From contig OX031070.1 in the NCBI GenBank assembly GCA_943736015.1, positions 40,974,173 through 41,038,172 on the forward strand: a DNA stretch of 64,000 nt. Reading direction: 5' to 3'. The translations under genes were made by a program, and so were the position numbers. This document shows positions 44,001 through 57,000 of this stretch, in pieces (within the stretch, counting starts at the first letter, position 1; each line of letters begins with the position of its first letter). This stretch comes from Tridacna crocea. Lineage: Eukaryota; Mollusca; Bivalvia; Cardiida; Cardiidae. Under the pieces are notes generated by a model. That model worked only from the letters and a program-made list of their open reading frames with translations, had not been told where the DNA came from and did no database searches.

Positions 44001-47000
44001 AAGTGCTTTCAATTTGGACCAGTCTAAAATTTGGTCGTTTGGGAAAGGGTTAACTCTTTACCAAACGTGAAAATTTTGGACAAGACCAAACTGAAAGTAT
44101 TTGCAGACGAAAAATTAAATTTTGTTAATATGATTATTTCTGACATTTATAGGGTAGAAAATATTGTGGGAAATGAAATAAAATGCTGGTTTCCAGCATT
44201 TTCTCCCTTTTCCACAATGTTTTCAATAGGCTTCTTTCTAAGGGTCGTTAAAAGTTGGGATTGTGCGGTAAAGAGTTAGAGTAGATGGAAAAGACTTGAG
44301 TATTGTAAAATCGAAATTTGCTTTTTTTTTAAATCAAATATATATATTTTTTCCCGGCAGAAAATAGTGAATTTAACAATATGTCGTGGACTGTAAGTCG
44401 GAATGGCATGAAAAGTCTCTAACATGCATACGTGGGAATTTCTATGCATAAAACAAAAGCATTTCTCTGGACTCTAAGAGTTGTATAAAATAAATTTACA
44501 TATTGATTATCTCAATCGGAACGACTCTACTACACTGCAAACAATGGCTGACTACGTTATTTTCCGCTAGATGGCATTCTACAAATACTCATCTATCTAG
44601 TTTGGGCATCCTGGGTACCGAACCGGACAACTTTTCTACGCGACAACTGTTACTTTGAATTCAAACTACAATAAACGTTTACTCAATAAAACGCTACATG
44701 GTGCAATTCAGTCAGCTATGATCAGCACTTTAGAGAAATCTGGAGCTTAAACAGGCCTGGTTTTTCCTCAAACGTATTGATAAAAGAGCATGTACCACTA
44801 CAATCTCCCCAATATTGGGGAGAGTGATGCGTCATATAAGACAGGATGAATCTTCGATTAACATGATATGCACAGAAAACGTGGTTGACTATGACGTAAA
44901 GAACATCTTACCACTGCACGACGTCAGCGTCAATGTCACATTATCCAGACCGAGGCCAGTAATTATACCACGGTCATGCTGGGATACGAATTTTAATCTT
45001 GTGACGTCACTAGGGACATCGGCTTCTGACGTCAGCCAGGACTCTTTCATTGGATGATGGCTTGTCACGTGCCACACTAATATTTCTTTTGATTTATTTT
45101 CCTGCGTTTCATTACCCTCTACTATACCGTATATAGACAGTGTAATGTTAGAGTTAATACTGAATAAAAACTGAAATCCAAGACATTTTTCTGCTCCCGT
45201 GTTGAACCGTGGCGTGACTAGGGTAGCATTTTGTGGATCTGATAAATTGCTGTCAGCTCGTATTGCATATAAAATGTAACCTGAAAAAAATCAAAACAGC
45301 CTATAAAAATTCAAATTTACTTCAACCTTTTCAAGCACAATATCATGTTTTAACGCCCCGTTGTAGGAAGGCTTAAGAAATTGGAAAAGGAGAAAAGTTT
45401 GTCAATAGTTTGTCTTCGTTTTCCTAGAATGTTTTAGCCGTCTAATTGAAAATTCTTACTGTGGCGCCGCATTAGCAGGGCACTGATATTTACGGAACTT
45501 GTTATTTTAGCACACCTTTCCCTTTTTCGGCAAATATTTCCCCATATTAACCACAAGCTGATGAAATAAACTCTATATACAAACCTTTTAGATTTTTGTG
45601 GTATTTGTCGAAGACAATATCACTATGAGTTCAAGATTGAATTTTGATAACCATGTATCTGATTTTGTGCAAAGCCGAAGGAAATACATCCAGTTAAACT
45701 CATTTTTTCTCAGGCAAATGAGTTTTTCGGTGGCACTCAGATATGTAATTTGAAATGGCACATTAAAATACATTGGGCGAGGCCATCGATCAATGAGATA
45801 CTTATTTTTGATTGTAAAATAGCTTCTCCCGTTCATAGCCTGTTAATGGCACAATGATTACAAATTTGCCTACTTACCCTGGGCTTTTTCGTTCCAAAGC
45901 CAATTCATTCCATGGCTTGTTCGTCCTATGACTGTGCGCTACTCAATTTCATTGCTCATGAATATTTATAGATCGAGGTAATTGATTGTAATGTTGGAAA
46001 TTAAATGTAAAAGGCTAGATATACTAGTATTTCAAAATTATAGTTTTCAGGAACAAACTCAATTTTGTTCGATATATCAATAGCATTTTTCTCTCTATTC
46101 TTCATGCATCCTACTGTCAAGGGGAGTTACTCCTGCTTCCTCCTAATGATCAAGGGGGGACCACATATACAAAAATAAATCAAACTTTGTCATGAGTACT
46201 CTCCCTTCAACCGAAAAGGTTTTCATTTGCTTAGTGGGTTGACTTTCAAGCCAATATTTGAACAATGTGTCTCTGTTTCTTTCAAATTATTAATTCCACA
46301 CAATGGGTTTCCTTGACAAATACCTCTTCAGCGTTCTCAATGCTTTGATTTGTTAATAGACAAGTAATACAATATCAAGATTTAGTAGGCCTACGTCAGA
46401 TCAAAACTGTACCAAACGAAAAAGTTTTAGACTTGACAAAATCAAAACAATTGCAGATAACAAATGAAATGCAGCTAAAGTGACGGTTTTGTCTCTGATA
46501 GTGCAGAAACCATCGTGGGAAAAGGAGAAAATACTGGTTTTAAGCATTTCCTCCACTCAACAATTTTTTCAAGGTCTTTCTCTCTCAGGCTCGTTTAACT
46601 CTTTACCTCACGTTACTTTTAACGACTATGAGAAAGAAAGCCACTGAAAACATTGTGGGAAAAAGAGAAAATGCTGGTAACCAGCATTTTCTCCTTTTCC
46701 CACAATGTTTTCTACCCTTTCCGAATCAAATTTCAGTTTTTTTATTCATATTTATTTTGTCGCCTGCAAATGCTTTCAATTTGGACTAGTCTAGTCCAAA
46801 AGTTTGTTGTTTGGTAAGGAGTTAAGGTCAGGATTGTGTGTTTAAGAGTATGACAACAAATCTTTGCCTCTATAAATACCTGTCACGTGTTTGCCGCCAG
46901 GTTTCCTGGTCCAGATATATTTTCCAGAAGACAGTGCCCGGTATCCACACCAATCACTGGTTTCAAACGAGCAGTTCACGTTTTCCTGACCTTAGGAAGT

Positions 47001-47966
47001 AAATATAAACATAAAAAGAACGTCTAATTCGATCCTCACTGGTGGCGTTAATACTCTTTGGCAAGACAAGACAACGCCCCAGCCTATCACAAGTAAAACA
47101 CAGTAAAGACCCATATGTAAGTAAGTGAGCTGTAGTCGTAAAAGTTGTATCTGATATACTCTCAGAATCGACATGGAAAAATATACATTCAAAATGAAAA
47201 CATAACATTAGCTGCAAAAAGTGAGTCATTCCCTGGCAAATGAGGGGTTGATACACCAATATGGTGCAAGCACGTCGTCCGTAAAATCCATGCAGTCTAA
47301 CAATGAACCCTTTTTAAATAATCCCGAGTTATAATGGCTCTGAAAGAGAATGCTTTGGAAAACATTGTAGGAAAAAGAAGAAAATGCTGGTAACCAGTAT
47401 TTTCTTCTTTTCCCACAATGTTTTCTACCCTTGAAAGGAAAAATTACAGTTTCATAGTTGAATCTCATTTTGTTTTTTTTTTTGTCTGCAGACACATTTC
47501 GATTTAGACCCGACCAAATTTTTGTTGTTTGATAAAGGATTTGATGAATTTCGAAGTAGACTGGTTCCTTGGCATACAGATAGCAAAAGCTCTCCATATG
47601 TATCAGTTTGCGCAGACTGCACAGGCTTACACTGGTCGACATTTCTTGCAGATACATTAAACTTTTTTTTCAAAGAGAATAACCTCAATGTTTTGGATCC
47701 TAATAAATATCTTTTGATATCACCTTAAGGAATGTTAACAAGTACCTGGTCCATCCAAGGTTTGATTTATCCAGTGTATATAGGATGCCACCTTGGTGTA
47801 TACACCCGGTTTATTTGTACTGCCACACAATTCTCCCCAACTCGTCACCCCGGCCACAACCCATCTACCGTCCCTCACCTGGCACATGAGACCGCCCCCG
47901 GAGTCACCCTAGAGATGAATTATACAGAATTGTTGATGAAAGAATGTCCATCCTTCCATACATCCG

Positions 47967-48033
<67 letters not shown>

Positions 48034-51000
48034 TAACTCACTCGTTATCTCCTTAACTCACTCCTTAACTCGCTCCTTAACTCACGCACTCACTCACTCA
48101 CTCGCTCACTCACCCACCCATCCACCCACTCACTCACTCACTCACTCACTCGCACACTCACCCACCCAACCACCCACTTACTCACTCACTCACTCACTCA
48201 CCCAACCACCCACCAACTTACTCAGTCACTCACTCACCAACTCACTCACTCGCACACTCACCCACCCAACCACCCACTTACTCACTCACTCACTCACTCA
48301 CCCAACCACCCACCAACTTACTCAGTCACTCACTCACCAACTCACGCTCTCACTCACTCACTCACTCACTCACTCACCCACCCACCCACCCACCAACTCA
48401 CTCACTCACTCACTCACTCACTCACTCACTCACTCCTCACTCACTTTAAAAACCCAGTAGTAGTCAAAAGCAAGATGCAAAATGCTTCTGAATGTAAATC
48501 ATACCATTTAAAAATATAGAAGTCATTGTGAAGATGACAATCTGGTTTTATACAGTCGGTCAAAATGTTACTTGTTGGTAACTTTTTAAGACTGAACACA
48601 ACTTGCAAAGTTGCTCTTTCATTGTTTCATTGTTTATCTGCCAAATTGGCGAGCCTAACAACAGCACTGAAAGTACAAACAGAATACAAAAGAATGGAAG
48701 AAAGATGAAAAATAAGAATAGGAATCATACCACAAAAACGGTTAGAAAAAGAGCCAATGTACGACCAAAGTCCAACCCGAAAGAGGCCTTTGCAATAAAA
48801 AGACGAAATTGCAAAAACCCATTTTCCCTTTACCACAAAATGACGACTTTTTAACATCCCTGGGGAAGAAGCCTTTTGAAAACATTGTGGGAAAAGGAGA
48901 AAATGCTGGTAACCAGCATTTTCTCCTTTTCCCAGAAAGTTTTCTACCCTATCAAAGCAAAATTGCACCATTTGAGCCACTCTGAAATTGTCGTCTGCAA
49001 ATGCTTTAAATTTGGATGGGTCTAAAATTTTGCTGTGTGGTAATGGGTTAATTAGTATGAACACAGGTGCACATTGTGCAAACCATAAATCCAAAGACTA
49101 ACGCTAAGACCTACGGTACAACAACAGAGAATCATTTCACAATAATTCCCAAACTATTAAATACAAACTAAATTCCTATGCATTGTTACACCCAATTGTT
49201 TATTTTTGGCCGCTTGTGTGACTTCAAGCATTCACATTTCGCAACAATGATGCAATTTGCCAAAACATTCTAATCGGAAAAAATTTTCGTGTGAGGTTTT
49301 CATCTTTCAGTCAACAGAAGATATTTGGTCTTTGATAGGCATGTGTCATATTTAACAGATAATGTAACCGTCATCTATAGACTTGTGCTTGTGTGCATTT
49401 ATCAAGAGAAATAACTCCCTCGTCGAATTTTTACCTGGATCAAGTTATTTCCCTTTTGAAAAGTCATCCTGCTTACAGTAGGTATTAGAAAACACAGGTA
49501 AGAAACAGGTAAGACAAGAAAATATTGATGCATAACATCCATCCTCGGATACCCCGGGGTCTCCCTATTTGCTACGCTACATCGACCCCTGGGACAATTA
49601 ATTGAATTTCCCTCGCTTTACCGCTGGCCGAATGCTGGCTTTTCATTGGTTCCATCATCATTTTGTGATGGGCGAGTGGACTGTACGCTATGACGTTTCG
49701 TATCGATTTTCGGCGGCTGATTCAAAGTTTTATTAGTCAATTGTCCCAGGGTCGATGTAGCGTAGCAAATAGGGAGACCCCGGGGTATCCGAGGATGCAT
49801 AACATCAGTGGCCCCGCAAATTTGTTCTTTCCTAAAATAAGACACGTTACAGCATTTCAGATAGACCAAAGTAACTTTTTGCAGAACTCGGTGAGACATG
49901 AACTGAGAAGTCCTTAACAATCCCGAGACTGCAACTTTAAACTAAAAAAAGAAACAACCACTAATGGTAAGACACAATCATAGCCATTCTTCGGCGAACA
50001 TGAACATAAATTCTAACTATTTACAAAAGCAGTTGTCAATCGAGAAACAAGACAAGAAAATAGTATTAAAACTAGGTTCCAAATTACCGAGTGGATATTA
50101 AAAGACTGGGTATGAAATGACCAAGGTGGGTTAGAAATGATCGGAGTGAGTACGAAATGACCAAAAAAAAAAAGAAAATAGGTGGGTACGAAATTACCAA
50201 AATTGTACGAATTTTTGTCGTAATTTGAAAACAGCAGACAGGAAAACGGTGCGTCAATGAATGACGTCACAGTTGACTCCCACAGCATCACAAGGTATTA
50301 TGTCTAACGTGTGTACGGAAATTGTAATGGCTCTGTTACGCTGAAATGAGGACAATGAGATTAAAACTGAGAAGTAGACTGCTGATTATTTTTCAGGAAC
50401 AATAAATTAAACACCAACCTTACAAGTATCAATGGCGCCACTTGAGTATCCAGCACAAATCATTTCCTTCTTTACTTTGTTATCGGTACTAGAGTATGTG
50501 GAATAGGACGCATTGCATTGCTCAAAGCTCACAAGTTTCGTCTTGGCGTGACGTAGATACTTCGGCGTGACAGTAACGTAGTACTCTGTAAAATAACCGA
50601 ATATAGGGTAGACATTATCTCCTGCTAGATGGCATTCTACAAATACTTATCTATCTAATTTGGGCATCCTTGATATAAAACCGGACTACTTTTCTACGCG
50701 ACAACTGTTACTTTGAATTTCAAACTAAAATAAACGTTTGCTCAATAAAACGCTACCTGACGCGATTCATTCAGCTATGATCAGCAGTGTAGGAGCTAAA
50801 ACAGGCCTCATTTCTCCTAAAACGTATTGATAAAAGCTATTTTCTCGATTGCTACTTTATAACGCGTAACACTACAGTTTCCCGAATATCGGGGAGAGTG
50901 ATGTGTCATATAAGACATGTCGAATCTTCGAAGAATATAACATGCGCAGACAACTATAAGGAAGAGCAAGATTTTAACTCATTACCAGATATTAAAACTC

Positions 51001-54000
51001 TAGACTCGATGTTATTGAAAGCACTTGTAGGCAATAAATAAGATAATAATTCCTATTTTTTGAAAGAGTTAACTAATTACCAAACGACAATATTTTTGGC
51101 CTGTCCAATTCAAAAGAATTTACAGACGACAAAATGAATGTGACTGAAAATTTGAAATTTGTTTTTTGAATGGTAGAAAACATTGTGGGAAAAGGAGAAA
51201 ATCCTGGTGACCTTTGTGAAAGGTAGCCCTGGTATTTACTATGTTCTGTATATTAATTCTTGTCTTACCTGACATATCCGAGACGCCCCAGCCTGCAATG
51301 AAACATCTTGAGGACAGGGAGAATTCCCTACCGTCCCAGGGCAGACAGATCTGCTTCACGTTATTGTTGAAGATCAATGGTCGGTCTAATTTTAATAATG
51401 CTATATCAGCCTTGAAGATATAGAAGTAATCCGGATGCAGCAGAACTTCTGTGACGTAACGAATTTGTGAGTTAACGTCATTGATATCGCTTACACCAGC
51501 AACAATGGACCCTATTTGGGGATTGTTTTGTAAGCTGCAAATAGACCATTTGATAAATAAATAACAAAATTTACTAATTTTTGGATTAATAGAATATGGA
51601 CAATTTAGGCAATTTTTGTTCAGTTGTTCCTGTTCACTAGTTACCTAGGTGGAATGCGCGTGAATCAAAGCCAGATGTAAATTTGACGTAATTTACCTTA
51701 CATTTCTCGCGCTTGACGAATTTATTGTAATGTGTTGCTATGCAGAAGGGCTACACCACAGGGAATTACCGAAAATAACCGTGCTGGATTTTGATTAAGT
51801 TCCCCCCTTGAAAGGGTTAAAAGCGTGAAATAAATAGAATATTTTAGGTGTCACGAGTGGCTGCTCCCCTTGTGAAAATATTATCGATAACGGTCACTCG
51901 ATGAAATAAACTCCGATCTTTAACCGTAAAAGACAAATATCCTCTAACTCCTTTGGTTGATGTTGTTTTATCTATGGGAACTGACCCGAATATAGAACTG
52001 TCGGAAAATGACCATCAAATCGTTCACTAATTTCCTTTATCATTCTCAATACACGATGGTCATAGCTCGGACGTTAATACCTTATACCCAGAGTAGATGA
52101 CGAGGAATGTCGTATTTCGGAGATCCCGCCAATAACATACCCTTAACCCATTACCACATAATCCCTACTTTTAACAACCCTGAGAAAGAAGCATATAGAA
52201 AACATTGTGGGAAAAGGAGAAAATGCTGGTAACCAGCATTTTCTCCTTTGCCCACAATGTATTCTACCCTTCGCAAAACATATTTCAAATTTTCAGTCAC
52301 GTTTATTTTGTCGTCTGCAAATGCTTTCGATATGGACAAGCCTAAAATTTTGTCGTTTGGTAATGAGTTAATACCCCAACAACAAACAAAAACTTACTCT
52401 TGCACGCAGTGTCCAGCGGTTAGTACCCATTCCTTATCGATGATGCTTCCAGCACATATCATTTTGGTTCCCGCCATAAGAGCTACAGTCCAAGGCCACG
52501 CCCCATCCTCAGACAGGGTACCACCTATTATTCTTTTCCGCCGGAAGTGATAACTTTTCACCCCACATTCTAGAGAAAAATGTGCGAATATAAGTTTTAA
52601 TCCACCTGTATGTTTAAGAATTTTACGCCCTGTAGTTCACGTTTTTTAAAACATTGTGGGGGAAAAGGAGCAAAAGCCTAGAACTCCATTTCCCACGATG
52701 TTGTTCACACAATTAAAAATGATATTTCGTTTTCCTTCAAGTACTTTGTGCTCCTATTGAATTTCAATAAGTTTGGCATGTCTTTAAACAGTTTGTACAG
52801 TAATGGTTTTAATGGTAAATCCCTTCTTAAAAAATTCCATCAACTTTTACAGGTTTACATTGAACACATGAGTATCAGTAATAAGGGCTCTTGTTCAAGC
52901 AATTTCTTCAGTGTCGATAGCAAACTTGTTAGTGCAATTATGATTTTGCCTTTGCAAATATCATAATCTATCCAACACAGGAAGTAGACTACTTACAGGG
53001 CGACTAAGTCAAGGTATGTGTTTTCGGTTTCTGCCTCGGCAAAAATCCTACCTCGCTCTTCACAAAGCTAACGGTTTCTGTATAATATTTCTTGTTATTC
53101 TTTTAGTCATGTTACGTCGACATCTCACATATTTATTAATTCCTGGGTTTCACAAGTACTAGGCTAGGACCCTGAAGCTTGTTGCCAAATGGCACTCCTG
53201 TGAAAAGCCCAGATGATAGAGCGAGGCTCGAGCCCGGGACCTCCAGTTCACGAGTCCCACAATTTACCCGAAGCCACACAGGATCCCTTTCCAGCGTTGC
53301 GTATAATAAGACAGTAAGGAAAACCCCTTCATGGGACGAACAATTAGTCAAGTCGATTTAAACAAATGCTGTTGGAGGTGGTAGTCAACATGAGAGATAA
53401 CTGTAAAGTATCTGTTGAATAGTCGGACTGTACATTTCTATACTACTGTTTAATTATCTCCTTACCGTGGTTGTGACATTGTAGTCTGGTTTCGTAGTTT
53501 GAAGGACATGACGTGCTGAAAAATAGAAAGAAAAAATGCTGGTAAATACATCATTTCCTTACCCAACAATGTTTCCAAGAGTCTTCTCTAAAGAAGTTGT
53601 TAAAAACGGGGTAGCTAAGTAAACTGCTGATTCATTATAAAAGATGTAAAACACAAAATAAAATGCTCCTTGGTTACCACTAATTCTTATATATACAAAA
53701 ATTAAATGCGTACAGGTTACTAATAAATATTGTATACAACTGATATACGTGGCGTATACTGATAAATGTTGTATACGAAATGATAAAATGTATCTAAGTT
53801 ACATAGGTTGGCCATACAGGAAACAAAACATATGTCAGCTTTGACGGTATCGTCTCGTCAACCTTTGTGTACGCTGAATTTAACATTCTAATATGACATG
53901 CAAATTCGGCTCTTTAAATACAGTGCAATGAAAGCTTGGTAAAATTAACTTTATTCTATGTAGAGTGACGTCATTCTGTTTAAAGTAATTTATTCAATGA

Positions 54001-57000
54001 AATATAATCTGCATCAGCGCTTTTACTCTAAGTGTAAACTTGTTTTCCTAAAATTAAGACTTGGTCATGTTAGAATCGAAATAATCTCCTTTCTATCGTG
54101 GTTTATCGTTCAATAAACTACGTCGTGAGTTTTGAAGCGCAATGAAGAAAGCACTAGGGGCTGTCGCCCTCCTGGATTATCCATTGTGCCTCGTAACTCA
54201 CAACTGTGATTTATTGAACAATAAACTAGGATAGAAAGAAGATTATTTCTTAAATAGATTGTATAACTATAAAGTTTGGTATTTCAGGAATAAAGTGATC
54301 ATTCCTGTTCTGTGACACTTCTCCAAGTTCCTTACAGGGGAAGGACCGATTCTAAGTTGTTAGAACTTGTGGTCCAACCCCATTTCATTGTATATGAAAT
54401 AAAATATGTTTAAACTAACTAAGTTACTTACATTAGTTTTATGATTTCAAGTATTATTAGTTTCATACATAAATAAAGATCAAAATAAAACCAACTTAGT
54501 CTTACCTGCCTACTCTATAAACAATTCAGACTTCCATAAGACACCAATTTTTTAACTCCATAAATAGGCAAAATAAGGAGTTTACTTGCATTTTGCGAGC
54601 ACCTGCCTACGGAAAAGCTTTACCACTATCCCCTAGCTGCTTGCATAACTGTTTAGAAAGGTATAAATCTTAAGCTGCAGATGACAAATCATGTGATTAT
54701 ATAGAAAAATAAAAAATCTTTCAGAGGATAGAAAACTTTGTTGGAAAAAGAGAAAATGCTGTTTACAGCATTTTTTCAATTTCCAACGATATTTCCGAAG
54801 CCCATTTTTTTTGGCAAAATAAAACATGGGATTGTTAAGTAAATGGCTAATACCAGTCTATGCATACCTTTCTGTAAAAACCATCGTTTCTTCTTGTACT
54901 GACATCATAGCCATACCCGCCGTTAGCACACTTCCGGTGTATTCAGACCATATTTTATTCGCCCTCCTGTAACAGACATGCTGCTGCATAAACACTGCTG
55001 AACCACCTCTTCTGCAAGCTAGGATTTACGTTACGACAGTCGTGATCCGTTTACCACACAATCCCGACTTTTATCGATACTGAGGATGACAGCATTCGAA
55101 AACACTACGAAAATAGAAATGCTGGTAACTAGCATGTTTTCTTTTTCCCGCCATGCTTTCTACTGTCCCCAAAACGAAATTCAGTTCTACATTTCCTTTC
55201 TCATTTGCCATTGCTTCCTATTTGGATAAGTCCAAAACTATGCTGTTTTGTAAACAACAATCGTTGTTGATTTTTTTTTTTTTTAAATAAATCAAAAGAA
55301 AAAAATCAACTTTTTTTAACTCTTTACCAGATGTCAAAAATTTTAGACATGTTCAATTCAGATGTAGATGTATATGCAGACGAAAAAAATAGAAAAATAA
55401 ATTTGAAAATATTTTAAATAAAAAAAAGTTAAAGAAATCTCAGAAAAAAAAGTGGAACAAAAGAATACCGAGGCAAACATTTATTCAATTTTTATTCATT
55501 TCATTAAATACATTTCATGGTTTGAAAAAAAAAAAGTTTCCTTTTGCTTGATAGCACCAATAGCCTTGTTGTGTAACTATGTCAACTTACCTAGGGGCCC
55601 AAACCATTTTTCGTGAAATAAGGGTATACAGGATTTATCTTCATATTATGCAAACCTCAGTCATGAATAAGTCTTTTAAATTCAATTCCTCTAAAGTTAA
55701 CTCTTTACCACTCGAGAAAATTTTAGACTGGTCCAAATTGAAAGCATTTGCAGACGACAAAAAATGGTGACTAAAAAATTGAAATTTGTTCTGGGAAAGG
55801 TAGAAAACACTGTGGGAAAAGGAGAAAATGCTGGTTACCAGCATTTTCTCCTTTTCCCACAGTGTTTTCAAAAGGCTTCTTTCTCAGGGGCGTCAAAAGT
55901 AGGGATTGTGTGGTAATGGGTTAACGTGATATTTATGTAATTCCCTCCTCAAGATAGTCTCAAAATCACATATGGAAGACAAATTTGTTCAAGAAAATGT
56001 CCCCTGTGATATATAAGGACTCGTACTGACATCGCATACGTCAAATAATTCATGCAATATGAAGCTAAGGTAACCTGAAGGGCCAAAGTCTCGCTGAAAG
56101 TATGGAGTTTTGCTCGAAGGAGGCCTTGGGCAAAATACTAGCCCTAGTATGGTAATGGGGAAACCCTGGACATACATGAATATACATGCTGTCGCCGTGA
56201 TATGACTGAAGTAGTATAGGGGTTCCTTTGGAGACAAACAAAGATGACGTAATATTGGATGACCTGGTTACTATAACAAGTAACTCATTTGCATACAAGG
56301 ATGTTTTTTTGATGACGTTTTGTTTACTTTTACTTCAGCGATTATTTTGAATGATTTATCTATAGACCAGCAGCCATTTTGGATGACCATAACAGTATAC
56401 AGAACTGATGTGTATGCTATATCTAGTAATATTAGCGGGCGTCAAGGGTTGACCCCTTTAACAAGATGGAGATTTTCCCATTTGGACTAATCTTTAACGC
56501 TGCACCAATATAAAGAGTTGATTCCGAGCCATACTACGACTCTTGGTCAAGTCTATACAGTTTAGTTGGTATAACGACACATCTATGCTCTTTGCAGAAT
56601 CTGAGAAAATATGACAAATATATATATCTATAAAATGATACCTTCGAACAATTTGATACTTTGCCTTTATAGGAGAACCACTTGATTTTTTCAATTTTGC
56701 ATAAAAATCAATGATATAAATGGGAACTGGGCATTAAATGGGTGGGAAGGACCTGGCTCTTTATGTCCGCTAATATTACTAGTTGGAGTATACATATCAG
56801 CTATGTATACTGTTAAGGTACCCACTTATATGACTCATTCTTAAAGCTATTTCTCTCTTAATTCATAACCAAAAGAAAAATCAATATCAGTGTGCCAAGA
56901 AAAAGGGGCCGTCTAAAAAAATCGTCGACTAGAATGACTGCCAAAATTTAGTCATCCAAAATTGCTGCCAGTCTATAAATAAAAATCATTTAAAATAACC

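Larger units (their letters stand above)
41087..44911 (-). other. Intron (3.8 kb) with repeats
   Basis: It contains a tRNA-derived SINE head (41430-41570), an inverted TTAA MITE (to 42202), TTAA palindromic elements (42199, 43823, 44050), a GGGCCCGTATTC MITE (42858-43017) and other repeats. I looked for an exon encoding the missing N-terminal part of the second MAM domain and did not find one. Confidence 0.7.

Noticed and set aside
47732..48460. 242-codon plus-strand ORF rich in THSLTH
   Set aside because: It is the translation of the CACT minisatellite and lies antisense to the real protease exon 11.
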